A DNA stretch of 35,011 nt, from assembly GCA_902462065.1 (NCBI GenBank), contig CABQAK010000021.1:1-35011 (forward strand). The letters run 5' to 3'. Source of the DNA: an uncultured Collinsella sp. (lineage in GTDB: Bacteria > Actinomycetota > Coriobacteriia > Coriobacteriales > Coriobacteriaceae). The notes beneath the pieces were generated by a model, which was not told where the DNA came from, ran no database searches, and saw only the letters and a list, made by a program, of their open reading frames with translations. This document shows positions 7,592 through 15,320 of this stretch, one piece after another. The translations under genes and the position numbers were made by a program. Positions within the stretch are counted from its first letter, which is position 1, and every line of letters begins with the position of its first letter.

Positions 7592-7600
7592 TGCTACAAT
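7592..7600 (+). promoter_or_regulatory. Extended -10 promoter of the LacI-family gene
   Basis: TGCTACAAT fits the extended -10 form TGnTATAAT. It abuts repeat copy 2, which therefore supplies the sequence where a -35 would be. It lies 36 bases before the ATG at 7636. Confidence 0.5.
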
Positions 7601-7635
7601 CTGGCTTGTACTTGAAACGCATCAAAGGGGCCGCT

Positions 7636-8748
7636 ATGGCAAAGGTAAAAATCAGCGACGTCGCGCGCGAGGCCGGGGTTTCGTTGGGCACGGTCTCCAA
7701 CGCGCTCAACCACCCCGAAAAGCTGCGCCCCGAGACCCTCAAGCTCATTAACGAGACCATCAATCGCCTTGGCTACCTGCCCAATCAAAGCGCCCGTCAG
7801 CTCGCGGGCGGCGCCACCAAGTCCTTTGGCCTGGTGCTCCCCCGTCTCGATCACGGCTTTTCGCTCCAAATCGCCAGCGGCGCCCACAACGAGGCCCGCA
7901 AGCACGGCTACGACTTGCTCATCGCCAACGCCGATAACGACGATATTCTCGAGGACCATTACCTGCGCTACTTTATGGGCACCCAGATGTCCGGCGTCAT
8001 GGTTCAGCCCATGGCATCCCCCGACTGGCACCCCGCCATGACCAAGATGCCCGTGCCGATCGTCCATCTGGACATCCATTGCTCCGAGCCCGGCTACTAC
8101 GTAGCGGCCGACAACGAGGCCCAGGGCCGCATCATCGCCGAGCTTGCCATCGCTCGCGGTGCACACCATATCGTCGTTGTGGGCAGAGCGGCTTTCATGC
8201 AGCTCACCCTGCGCGTCCTTGGCATTCATAAAGCGCTCGCCCTGCACCCCGATATCAAGATCGAAGTCATCGACGCCGGCGAATGGAATACCGCTGCCGA
8301 CGGCTACGGCATCGGTGCCCAAATCGCCGAGCGCCCCGCGGACGAACGTCCCGATTTTGTCGTCGGCCTGACCGATGTGTTGGCCTCGGGCGTCATCTCG
8401 GCGCTGGTCGACAAAGGCATCGCCGTCCCCGGGCAAGTACGCGTAGCAGGTTGCGATGGCAACCCACTCGCTTGGAGCGGATCGGTCCCGCTCACTACGG
8501 TAGCGCCCCCGGGCTACGAGATTGGCCGCAAGGGCGTTCAATTGCTCATGGAGCAAATTGAGAACAAGGCCCCGGCAAAGACCAAGCACGTCCACATCGG
8601 CTCTGCCGCGCGCACCGTCACCGCGGTCACGGCCATCGAGGACATCAACCGCCAAGAACTCGTGCGGCCGTTCCTGCTGGAACGCGCCAGCACCCAGGCA
8701 AGCAGCCAGACCGACGCCACGGCCATCAACCTCGGTGCGTATCTATAG
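7636..8748 (+). CDS. LacI family transcriptional regulator
   Basis: 370 aa. The N-terminal HTH reads KISDVAREAGVSLGTVSNAL (residues 5-24), followed by the hinge NQSARQLAGG that inserts in the minor groove. Residues about 64-335 form a periplasmic-binding-like sugar sensor with the usual GVMVQP and ADNEAQG strands. The C-terminus is about 25 residues longer than most LacI proteins and ends in a polar tail. The start follows AAAGGGG at 7624-7630. The frame is open far upstream of this start, but that stretch is antisense to glmS and is not coding. The regulon is unknown. It is transcribed away from glmS and stands alone before a strong bidirectional terminator, so self-regulation or control of glmS or a distant sugar operon are options. 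Confidence 0.92.
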   Translation: MAKVKISDVAREAGVSLGTVSNALNHPEKLRPETLKLINETINRLGYLPNQSARQLAGGATKSFGLVLPRLDHGFSLQIASGAHNEARKHGYDLLIANADNDDILEDHYLRYFMGTQMSGVMVQPMASPDWHPAMTKMPVPIVHLDIHCSEPGYYVAADNEAQGRIIAELAIARGAHHIVVVGRAAFMQLTLRVLGIHKALALHPDIKIEVIDAGEWNTAADGYGIGAQIAERPADERPDFVVGLTDVLASGVISALVDKGIAVPGQVRVAGCDGNPLAWSGSVPLTTVAPPGYEIGRKGVQLLMEQIENKAPAKTKHVHIGSAARTVTAVTAIEDINRQELVRPFLLERASTQASSQTDATAINLGAYL

Positions 8749-8773
8749 CACGCCCGCGAGTATGCTAAGTCGC

Positions 8774-8823
8774 CGCTTAAGCAAAAGGGGCCCGACCATT
8801 GCCGGACCCCTTTTGCTTAAGCG
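8774..8823. terminator. Bidirectional terminator between LacI and HAD genes
   Basis: A perfect 17-base stem, CGCTTAAGCAAAAGGGG with CCCCTTTTGCTTAAGCG, around a 16-base loop. The AAAA/TTTT blocks inside the stem serve as the T run for both the plus-strand LacI gene and the minus-strand HAD gene. Confidence 0.9.
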
Positions 8824-8861
8824 CAAACGTGAGCAATCGCTCGTTTCAACGCCGCAATTTT

Positions 8862-9512
8862 CTAGCGCACAGTCTTGATTGCCGCCGCCAGGTCGAACAA
8901 CGTATCGAGCACGGCCTCGCAGCCATCCACCACGCCCTGCGGCAGCGGCACGATATCGGGGACGGCAAAGACATGGCAGCCGGCCGTAATGCCCGAGACG
9001 CAACCGTTGCGCGAATCCTCGACCACGGCACATTCCTCGGGAGCAAAGCCCGCGCGCTCGCAGGCGAGCAGATACATCTCGGGGTCGGGCTTGCCGTGCA
9101 CGACGTCCTCGCCACACGTTACCGTTTCAAACTTGTCAAAGAGGCCAACCATCTTAAGGTTGCGCTCGGCCGTAACGAGGCGTGACGACGTCGCTAGACC
9201 CACGTGATAGCCCGCAGCCAGCAGCTCGTCTAGGCACTCGGCGGCGCCGGCCTTAAGTTCCAGTTCGGTCTTGACCATCTCGTCGCGAATCTCCTTGTGG
9301 CGGACATAGACCGCCTCGGTGGTTTCGTGGCTGCCGTAATGCTCATCAAGGATGTCCATGACATCGGGCAGCGTGCGACCGATAAACTGATGGATCAGCG
9401 CATCATCAATCGCGAGCCCAAGCTCAGCGGCGCCTGCCTTCCAGGCCTTAATCCCCAAACGCTCGGTATCGACCAGCGTTCCATCCATGTCAAAAATAAC
9501 AGCCTTGATCAT
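8862..9512 (-). CDS. HAD superfamily phosphatase / phosphomutase, beta-PGM-like
   Basis: 216 aa, subclass IA of the haloacid dehalogenase superfamily. Motif I DMDGTLVDTE has nucleophile Asp8 and acid/base Asp10. Motif II is ATSSR, motif III is the Lys in HGKPDPEMYL, and motif IV is VVEDSRNG. A helical cap lies between motif I and II (about 17-85). This arrangement is shared by beta-phosphoglucomutase, phosphoglycolate phosphatase and 2-deoxyglucose-6-phosphatase types, so the substrate is open. Start at 9512 (MIKAVIFDMDG) follows GGGGGA at a good distance; starting at 9599 adds a tail unlike the family. Divergent from larE with a 173-base gap that holds the palindrome ATATAACGTATAT (9575-9587). 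Confidence 0.92.
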   Translation of the reverse strand: MIKAVIFDMDGTLVDTERLGIKAWKAGAAELGLAIDDALIHQFIGRTLPDVMDILDEHYGSHETTEAVYVRHKEIRDEMVKTELELKAGAAECLDELLAAGYHVGLATSSRLVTAERNLKMVGLFDKFETVTCGEDVVHGKPDPEMYLLACERAGFAPEECAVVEDSRNGCVSGITAGCHVFAVPDIVPLPQGVVDGCEAVLDTLFDLAAAIKTVR

Positions 9513-9685
9513 ATCGGTCCCCCATCGACTCTCGCTGTCGCGTTGCTGCAACTCTACCGCATTTGGCAACTTGTATATAACGTATATGCCATATTGCACT
9601 TTCGTTACACAGATAGAAGTCTTATGGCAAGTAACGCATTAGGATTATAGTTTTCGATCGAGTACTCAACGATAAGGATCGTTTC

Positions 9686-10564
9686 ATGATTTTAGACACC
9701 ACGGCACCCGCGGAGGAGCTTCAAGACAAGCTATCGGCGCTCGAACAGCTGCTTTTGGCATACGGGCGCGTGGCTATCGGGTTTTCCGGCGGCGTTGACA
9801 GCAGCTTTTTGGCCGCCGTATGCGCCCGCATCATGCCTACCAATACCCTCCTCGTCCATCTCACCACGCCGCTCATCGGCACGCCCGAACAGGCTTCGTT
9901 TGAGCGGTCCGTTGATGGACAAGCCAATGAAGGGGCGTATTTTAAGCTCCCCGTGCTCAATCTTTCGGTCGATCAGCTGCGGCTCCCCCAGGTAGCCTGT
10001 AACGATGCCAATCGCTGCTACCACTGCAAGCACGCCGGCTTTACCGCCATCGTCAACCACGCCAAGTCGCTCGGCTTTCCCACCGTCATCGATGGCAGCA
10101 ACGCGAGCGACCGCGGCGATTACCGTCCCGGCATGCGCGCCGCCGAAGAGCTCGGCGTACGCTCCCCTCTCATGGAGGTCGGCTTTACCAAGGACGAAGA
10201 GCGCGAGCTGCTGCGCGCATGGGGCTATCCCGTTTGGAACCTGCCCGCCGGCGCCTGCCTCGCCACGCGCGTCCCCACGGGCGAGGAGCTTACGCGCGAA
10301 AAGGTTGATTTAATCCGCGCCTGCGAGGATTACCTGCACGATCTTGACCTGGCGCAGGTGCGTGCGCGCTTGGTCGGCGGCTGCATGCATATCGAGGCCG
10401 CACCCGCAGATGTCGCCAAGATTGCCACCCTCGGCGGTGCCGCCGTCGACGACAAGGGCAAGACCCCGCTGCCCGCCGTTATCGAGTCCGCGCTGCGCGA
10501 GCTGGGCTGCGACCATATCTCCCCCGAGGTCACCCCCTACATTCACGGCAACATGAATCTTTAG
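9686..10564 (+). CDS. larE: LarE-type ATP-dependent sacrificial sulfur transferase
   Basis: 292 aa, the usual size for LarE. This PP-loop enzyme activates the carboxylate of a pyridinium precursor with ATP and adds sulfur while building the nickel-pincer cofactor of lactate racemase. The PP-loop SGGVDSS is at residues 34-40, NRCYHCK at 109-115 (C111, C114), and PAGACLATRVP near 188-197 with C191 in the position of the sacrificial or cluster-binding cysteine. Three cysteines (C111, C114, C191) are present, the pattern of LarE proteins that carry a [4Fe-4S] cluster rather than give up their own sulfur; that assignment is inference. The start follows AAGGA at 9674-9678. No larA, larB or larC is in the window, so its partners must be elsewhere or its role differs. 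Confidence 0.88.
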   Translation: MILDTTAPAEELQDKLSALEQLLLAYGRVAIGFSGGVDSSFLAAVCARIMPTNTLLVHLTTPLIGTPEQASFERSVDGQANEGAYFKLPVLNLSVDQLRLPQVACNDANRCYHCKHAGFTAIVNHAKSLGFPTVIDGSNASDRGDYRPGMRAAEELGVRSPLMEVGFTKDEERELLRAWGYPVWNLPAGACLATRVPTGEELTREKVDLIRACEDYLHDLDLAQVRARLVGGCMHIEAAPADVAKIATLGGAAVDDKGKTPLPAVIESALRELGCDHISPEVTPYIHGNMNL

Positions 10565-10591
10565 GTTACGCCGTTTTACAAACGGCGTAAC
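10565..10591 (+). terminator. Hairpin directly after larE
   Basis: GTTACGCCGTTT and AAACGGCGTAAC form a perfect 12-base stem with a 3-base loop, beginning immediately after the larE stop. No T run follows, so it may be a processing or stability stem rather than a full terminator. Confidence 0.55.
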
Positions 10592-10604
10592 TGCTCGGCG
10601 CTGC

Positions 10605-10704
10605 GCGGGCTCCGGGCACGGCAATCTGACGTTCAACTTCACGGGCGCGACCAAAAGGTCAGCGCCCGCTTGTTTCACGTCACCTTACCGCACCCGGAGC
10701 CCGC
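10605..10704. other. Nested three-stem foldable element
   Basis: The outer stem GCGGGCTCCGGG (10605-10616) pairs with CCCGGAGCCCGC (10693-10704), extended by a short second part. A middle stem pairs TGACGT (10627-10632) with ACGTCA (10677-10682). The inner hairpin pairs CGGGCGCGACC (10642-10652) with GGTCAGCGCCCG (10657-10668) around AAAA, with one bulged base. No open frame fits. It could be a structured RNA, a repeat-derived element, or part of the larE 3' end. Confidence 0.5.
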
Positions 10705-10739
10705 TCGCTCGCATATGCTCAACTTGCACTGCGTTAACT

Positions 10740-10786
10740 GACCTGCCAAAAAGGGACAGGTTAATTTTGGCAGGTTTTATCTGGGG
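10740..10786 (+). repeat. GGGACAGG hairpin element, copy 3
   Basis: Perfect stem CCTGCCAAAA (10742-10751) with TTTTGGCAGG (10765-10774), loop AGGGACAGGTTAA, then TTTTATCTGGGG. It differs from copy 1 at one loop base and in the last bases of the tail. It lies beside the terminator of the PTS operon. Confidence 0.85.
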
Positions 10787-10796
10787 AAACGCAAAT

Positions 10797-10829
10797 AGGG
10801 CCGTGACACCCATACGGCGTCGCGGCCCT
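10797..10829 (-). terminator. Terminator of the PTS/transketolase operon
   Basis: AGGGCCGTGAC pairs with GTCGCGGCCCT with one G-U pair; the loop is 11 bases. On the minus strand it is followed by ATTTGCGTTT. It lies 43 bases past the EIIA stop. Confidence 0.7.
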
Positions 10830-10871
10830 TTTCCTTGGAGAAGGATCAATTGATTGAACGGGATGACCGTT

Positions 10872-11324
10872 CTAGTCTTCGAGTCCGCTATTGATGAGCT
10901 CCGCAATCTCAACGGGATCGGTGCTCGCGCGCACCTTGTCACGGAAGCTGGCGTCCATCAGCATCACGGCAGCCTTGGAGAGCAGACGCAGGTGCGTAGT
11001 TCCGGCCTCGCCGGCGGGCACGTACAGCGCGAGCGCAACATCGACGGGCACCCCATCGAAGCTCGGCCATTCAACGGGCTCGACCAGTTTAAGCACGGCA
11101 ACGCCCGGCGTGTGGATCGCGTCGCTTTTGGCATGCGGAACGGCAAAACCGGCGACAAGGCCGGTCTCGGCCTCGTTCTCGCGAGCAATGAAGGCGGCCT
11201 CTACGGCAGATGCGTCATCGGCAAAGCCGAGCTCGATGGCCTGCTCGGACAAATAATGCAGGGCGTCCTCGCGCGAGGCGGCGGTATACCCGATTGTCAC
11301 TTGGTTGGCAGATACAAATCCCAT
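10872..11324 (-). CDS. PTS sugar transporter subunit IIA, fructose/mannitol family
   Basis: 150 aa, one EIIA domain of the PTS_EIIA_2 family. It takes phosphate from HPr on a histidine and passes it to EIIB. The family motif appears as GFAVPHAKSD, which makes His64 the phospho-acceptor. AAGGAAGG upstream of ATG 11324 is a strong ribosome site. It is the last gene of the minus-strand operon, twelve bases after the transketolase C half, and is the natural partner of the EIIBC protein encoded at the other end (15396-16868), which lacks an EIIA domain. The residues around the histidine do not define the sugar. Confidence 0.92.
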   Translation of the reverse strand: MGFVSANQVTIGYTAASREDALHYLSEQAIELGFADDASAVEAAFIARENEAETGLVAGFAVPHAKSDAIHTPGVAVLKLVEPVEWPSFDGVPVDVALALYVPAGEAGTTHLRLLSKAAVMLMDASFRDKVRASTDPVEIAELINSGLED

Positions 11325-11335
11325 GGAAACCTTCC

Positions 11336-12274
11336 TTACAACACGGACCTGACCGCAGCTTCGATGCCGTCGGCGTCCAAACCGTACTTGTGCAGCAAAT
11401 CGACCGCAGGGCCGGACTCGCCATACACATCGCGCACGCCGACGCGTCGCATCGGCACCGGATGCTGCTCTGCGAGCACCGAGGCCACGGCCTCGCCAAG
11501 ACCACCGATAATCGAATGCTCCTCGGCGGTGACCACGCGACCGGTCTTCTTGGCGCTGGCAACTACCAGGCGCTCATCAAGCGGCTTAATCGTGTGCATG
11601 TTGATGACCTCGGCATCGATACCATCGGCAGCGAGCGCCTCGGCAGCCTCAAGCGCCTCGGCGACCATAAGGCCACAAGCGATGATGGTCACATCGGACC
11701 CCTCGCGCACGACCACGCCGCGACCAATCTTGAACTCATAGTCCTCGTGATCGTTGATGACCGGTGTTGCCAGGCGGCCGAAGCGCATGTAAACCGGGCC
11801 CTCAAGCTCATAGGCGGCGCGCACGCAAGCGCGAGCCTCGATGTCATCGGCGGGAACGATTACCGTCATACCCGGGATCGTGCGCATGAGCGCGATGTCC
11901 TCGCAGCACTGATGCGTGGCGCCGTCTTCACCGACCGAGATACCCGCATGCGTGGCACCGATTTTGACGTTGAGGTGCGGATAGCCAATGGAATTACGCA
12001 CTTGTTCGTACGCGCGACCGGCGGCAAACATCGCAAAGGTGCTCGCAAAGGCGACGTGGCCCGTGGTCGCGATGCCGGCGGCGAGCCCCATCAGGTTGCT
12101 CTCGGCAATGCCGGCGTCGTAGAAGCGCTCAGGGTGCGCAGCCTTAAACTTACCGGTCTGCGTGGCGGCGGCCAGGTCGGCATCGAGAACCACAAAGTCA
12201 TCGCGCTCATTGCCCAGCTCGACAAGTGCCTCGCCATAGCTAACGCGCGTGGCGACTTTCTTGACGTCTGCCAT
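11336..12274 (-). CDS. Transketolase, C-terminal subunit (split enzyme)
   Basis: 312 aa covering the pyrimidine-binding and C-terminal domains of transketolase. YDAGIAESNLMGLAAGIA holds the glutamate that activates thiamine diphosphate. HAGISVGEDGATHQ carries active-site histidines of the donor pocket. The C-terminal domain starts near residue 190 (EGSDVTIIACGLMVAEAL). Together with the N half next door it moves a two-carbon ketol unit between sugar phosphates. Its ATG overlaps the stop of the N-half gene as TAATG, so the two chains are probably made in equal amounts. Split transketolases are common in Firmicutes, Actinobacteria and Archaea, often inside sugar operons rather than as the housekeeping copy. 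Confidence 0.95.
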   Translation of the reverse strand: MADVKKVATRVSYGEALVELGNERDDFVVLDADLAAATQTGKFKAAHPERFYDAGIAESNLMGLAAGIATTGHVAFASTFAMFAAGRAYEQVRNSIGYPHLNVKIGATHAGISVGEDGATHQCCEDIALMRTIPGMTVIVPADDIEARACVRAAYELEGPVYMRFGRLATPVINDHEDYEFKIGRGVVVREGSDVTIIACGLMVAEALEAAEALAADGIDAEVINMHTIKPLDERLVVASAKKTGRVVTAEEHSIIGGLGEAVASVLAEQHPVPMRRVGVRDVYGESGPAVDLLHKYGLDADGIEAAVRSVL

Positions 12275-13104
12275 TAGAGCTCCTCCCCTGCCGCTGCGAG
12301 CTCGGCCATGGCCTGCTCAAACTGTTCATCGTTGGGTGCCTTGCCGTGCCAGCCCACCTGGTTTTCCATAAAGGAGACGCCCTTGCCCTTCACCGTCTCG
12401 GCGATAATGGCCACGGGCGAGTCGCTCACTTTGCGGGCCTCGGCAAAGGCGGCGGCAATCTGCGCCATGTCGTTACCGTCGGCGAGCTCGATCACATGCC
12501 ACTTAAAGGCGCGGAACTTGTCAGCGAGCGGCATGGCCGAGTTAACTTCATCGATCGTGCCGTCAATCTGCAAGCCGTTGTGGTCGACGACGGCAACAAG
12601 ATTGTCGAGCGCATGGTTGCCGGCAAACATGGCCGCCTCCCACACCTGGCCCTCCTCGCACTCGCCGTCGCCCAGCAACGTGTAGACGCGGTAGCTGTCA
12701 CCCCAGTGCTTTGCGGCGAGTGCCATTCCAACCGCGGCGGAGATGCCCTGACCGAGCGATCCGGTGGACATATCGATGCCAGGGGCGTCGTTCATGTTGG
12801 GATGGCCCTGCAGTCGGCTGCCAATATGACGCAGCGTCTCGAGCTCTTCGACGGGAAAATAGCCGCGATTTGCCAACACCGAATACAGGCCCGGCGCCGC
12901 GTGACCCTTGGAGAGCACAAAGCGATCGCGATCGGCCTTGTGAGGGTCGGCAGGATCGATATTCATTTCCTCAAAGTACAGATACGCCATGATGTCGGCA
13001 GCACCGAGCGATCCACCCGGGTGTCCCGACTTGGCCGCGTGAACCGCAGTCACGACACCCTTCCTGACCTCATTGGCGACCTTCGCCAGCTCCTGGTTGG
13101 TCAT
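12274..13104 (-). CDS. Transketolase, N-terminal subunit (split enzyme)
   Basis: 276 aa carrying the thiamine diphosphate pyrophosphate-binding domain. SGHPGGSLGAAD near residue 25 and DRFVLSKGHAAPGLY line the phosphate-donor pocket. The ThDP motif runs from GDGECEEGQVWEA to the DHNGLQIDG segment, with Mg2+ held by GDG and the following Asn. It pairs with the C-half gene downstream (TAATG overlap). Start 13104 (MTNQEL) follows AGAGGA; the longer start at 13164 would run into the transaldolase stop region without a site. It lies 63 bases after the transaldolase gene in the same transcript, which fits a joint role in pentose phosphate shuffling of the imported sugar. Confidence 0.95.
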   Translation of the reverse strand: MTNQELAKVANEVRKGVVTAVHAAKSGHPGGSLGAADIMAYLYFEEMNIDPADPHKADRDRFVLSKGHAAPGLYSVLANRGYFPVEELETLRHIGSRLQGHPNMNDAPGIDMSTGSLGQGISAAVGMALAAKHWGDSYRVYTLLGDGECEEGQVWEAAMFAGNHALDNLVAVVDHNGLQIDGTIDEVNSAMPLADKFRAFKWHVIELADGNDMAQIAAAFAEARKVSDSPVAIIAETVKGKGVSFMENQVGWHGKAPNDEQFEQAMAELAAAGEEL

Positions 13105-13167
13105 ACGAATTCCTCTCTTGAGAACAACCCCGGCACCGGATGACGCGATGCCGGGGCAATCCACTCG

Positions 13168-13851
13168 TTAAGCCTGAGCGACGACCTTCTGCCAGTCAGC
13201 CTCAAAAGAGGCGAGGCCCTGGTCGGTCAGCGGATGATGCAGGCACTTCTTGAGAGCGGCCATGGGCACGGTCGCAATATCGGCACCGAGTAGCGCGGCC
13301 TGGGTCACGTGGTTGGGCGTACGAACCGAGGCGGTGATGATCTCGACGGTGTCGTCGACGTTCTTGCCCGTCCAGTCGTAGTTCTTAATGCAGGTCACGA
13401 CGTTGTCGAGCTGCGAGATACCGTCCTCGGCGATGTCATCGAAACGACCGACAAACGGGCTGATGTAGCGAGCACCGGCATTGGCGGCCATAAGGGCCTG
13501 CGTCGGCGAGAAGACGAGCGTCATGTTGACGCGCACGCCAGCATCGGCCAGCGCACGGCAGGCGGCAAGGCCGGACTCGCACACGGGAAGCTTGACCACG
13601 ATGTTGGGGGCGAGGGCGGCAAGGCGCTTGCCCTCCTCGATCATACCCTCGGCAGTGGTAGCGGTAGACTCGGCGGAAACGGGCAGGCCCTCGCAGAGCT
13701 CGGCAATCTTGAGCATATGCGGCTCAAAGTCGGCAAGCTTGCCGCCGGTCTTGGCGTACAGGGACGGGTTGGTGGTAACACCGGCCAGGCAGCCCCAGCT
13801 CTTGGCCTCGGCGATCTCGTCCAGATTGGCGGTATCGATAAAGAACTTCAT
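13168..13851 (-). CDS. Transaldolase, FSA/TalC-type small form
   Basis: 227 aa, a compact single-domain Schiff-base aldolase like the 214-220-residue fructose-6-phosphate aldolase/transaldolase group rather than the 310+ residue classical enzyme. MKFFIDTANLDEIAEA opens the barrel, GVTTNPSL is the first family signature, and NIVVKLPV holds the Schiff-base lysine. ARYISPFVGR follows as in the family. It transfers a dihydroxyacetone unit between sugar phosphates or cleaves fructose-6-phosphate; sequence alone does not separate these. Start 13851 has AAGGAG nine bases upstream. It sits between the GatZ-like gene and the transketolase halves. The intervening hairpin terminator at 13883-13919 suggests either partial read-through or a separate transcript for the downstream half. 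Confidence 0.93.
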   Translation of the reverse strand: MKFFIDTANLDEIAEAKSWGCLAGVTTNPSLYAKTGGKLADFEPHMLKIAELCEGLPVSAESTATTAEGMIEEGKRLAALAPNIVVKLPVCESGLAACRALADAGVRVNMTLVFSPTQALMAANAGARYISPFVGRFDDIAEDGISQLDNVVTCIKNYDWTGKNVDDTVEIITASVRTPNHVTQAALLGADIATVPMAALKKCLHHPLTDQGLASFEADWQKVVAQA

Positions 13852-13882
13852 GGTGCAAACTCCTTCGAAGGAATCCAAAACT

Positions 13883-13919
13883 CAAAAAATAGGACAAAGG
13901 GGATGTCCCTTTGTCCTAT
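13883..13919 (-). terminator. GGGAC palindrome acting as intrinsic terminator inside the sugar operon
   Basis: ATAGGACAAAGGG (13889-13901) and CCCTTTGTCCTAT (13907-13919) form a perfect 13-base stem with loop GATGT. On the minus strand the stem is followed by six T. It lies between gatZ and the transaldolase gene, so it should lower expression of the downstream genes. Its GGGAC-rich centre ties it to the repeat family. Confidence 0.75.
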
Positions 13920-13921
13920 GT

Positions 13922-13957
13922 GCCGGGCCTGCGGCTGGGACATGCCCCAGGCCCGGC
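13922..13957. other. Second hairpin after gatZ
   Basis: GCCGGGCCTG and CAGGCCCGGC form a perfect 10-base stem, with a further CTGGG...CCAG pairing inside. No T run. It sits directly before the terminator hairpin on the minus-strand transcript, so two strong stems follow each other. Confidence 0.55.
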
Positions 13958-13976
13958 GTCGCGTAGGAAAAGCTAC

Positions 13977-15251
13977 TTACTCGGCAAGAGCGGCCTCGAT
14001 GCGGGTCGTGACGCCCTTGAGGTTAAGACCGACGACGTACTGCTTGATCGGGCGCTTGATGTGCTCGATGACAAAGCGCTTGCCGTCGATGTCCTGAGCG
14101 GCGAGGTTGCGGTAGAGCTTCTCGACCTGCTCCTTGACCTCGGGATCGTTGAACGCATAGTGACCGGAGACATCCAGGATCTTCAGGCTGAGCTCATCGT
14201 CGGCAAGAATGTCGTCGACCTGCAGGTTGACGTCGTCGCCAGTCATCCACTTGCGCCAGCGCTCGGTCTTGATAGCCTTGACCAGCAGGGTGTGATACAG
14301 GTCGGAGGGGTCATCGCACAGACCGTTGTCGACCAGGATCTGCTCGGTGGCGCAGAGCTTGAGGTAGGCGCGGGTCTCCTCGGTGCCATACTGCGGAGCA
14401 ACGTTGGAGGCGGTCACGTGTGCCGGGATGTGCTCGAGCAGCGTCGCGTCGTCCAGATAGTCGGCGTTGTGCTCCTTCAGGCCCACGCCGTAGCGCTTAG
14501 CCATGTCGGCGAGCTCGCGGGCATTCTTGAAGTTGTAATGGCCGACCTGCTCGGTCCAACGGGTGAGCGTACCGGTCTGGCCGACGATAAAGGTGGGCAT
14601 GGGGCAGCCGCGCTTCTCGAGCTCGGGCTGCAGCTGAGAAATGAACTCCTCGTACTTATCGGTAGAGGTCAAGCCGCCATTGGTCTCCTCGGTACCGACC
14701 TCATAGGCAACCTCGGGCAGGTTATGCTCGCGACGGTACTGCTCAAGGTAGTCGATAAGATCGATCGTGCGGCGAAGCACCACGTCGAGCGGAATAACCT
14801 TGCCGATCTGATAGGGGTCCTTGGTGGGGTCGACCATCAGCAGGTCAAAGCCCGCCTCCATGTCGGCGACGAAGGACTTGCGGGCGAGCTCCATGGCCTC
14901 GTCCTCGGGCAGGTGGGCGTTACGCTCCTCGTCGCGCTGCCACGGACCGCCGTGATCGCGGCACAGGTAGTACGGACCGGTGTAACCCACCTCGTCGGCA
15001 ACCTTCTTGATGTCGGCGGCAAAGCGCGTCTGGTCCCAACCGTTGACGTAGCCGGCGCCCATCTCGTCCATATCGACCTGGTTGCGGCTGGCGATAAACA
15101 TGGGCGGGAAATCCTCGTCCTTGGCAAGCTCGAACACGGCCTGAATCAGGTTGGGGCTCATGGGGCCAATGCCGACCATGGTTGCGTGATCGCCGCTATC
15201 CTGCAGCTTGAGCATGCCCTGAACGGCCTGACGGATGGTGAGGTTGGACAT
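13977..15251 (-). CDS. gatZ: GatZ/KbaZ family D-tagatose-bisphosphate aldolase subunit-like protein
   Basis: 424 aa, full length for the GatZ/KbaZ family of barrel proteins. In enterobacteria GatZ or KbaZ is the non-catalytic, chaperone-like partner needed for stable activity of the class II aldolase GatY/KbaY, which splits tagatose-1,6-bisphosphate. Family features seen: MVGIGPMSPNLIQAVFELA near the N-terminus, YLCRDHGGPWQRDE, EVGTEETNGGL, and FIVGQTGTLT. No GatY/KbaY and no 1-phosphofructokinase-type kinase is in the window, so a partner must be elsewhere or this protein acts alone on another substrate. GAAGGAG precedes the ATG. It follows EIIBC after a 144-base spacer with interleaved inverted repeats. 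Confidence 0.9.
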   Translation of the reverse strand: MSNLTIRQAVQGMLKLQDSGDHATMVGIGPMSPNLIQAVFELAKDEDFPPMFIASRNQVDMDEMGAGYVNGWDQTRFAADIKKVADEVGYTGPYYLCRDHGGPWQRDEERNAHLPEDEAMELARKSFVADMEAGFDLLMVDPTKDPYQIGKVIPLDVVLRRTIDLIDYLEQYRREHNLPEVAYEVGTEETNGGLTSTDKYEEFISQLQPELEKRGCPMPTFIVGQTGTLTRWTEQVGHYNFKNARELADMAKRYGVGLKEHNADYLDDATLLEHIPAHVTASNVAPQYGTEETRAYLKLCATEQILVDNGLCDDPSDLYHTLLVKAIKTERWRKWMTGDDVNLQVDDILADDELSLKILDVSGHYAFNDPEVKEQVEKLYRNLAAQDIDGKRFVIEHIKRPIKQYVVGLNLKGVTTRIEAALAE

Positions 15252-15320
15252 TTTGTTCTCCTTCTCCAGAGGATTTTTGACAAAAGTTCCCTGGGACCCA
15301 GATGTGGGCCCTATCAGTAC

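Noticed and set aside
5386..8748. A 1120-codon plus-strand open frame covering glmS and the LacI gene
   Set aside because: Its first 750 codons are antisense to glmS. Only the part from 7636 has a ribosome site and a LacI fold.
9575..9587. ATATAACGTATAT dyad between HAD and larE genes as an operator
   Set aside because: Short, AT-rich and without a matching second site or clear promoter; could easily arise by chance.
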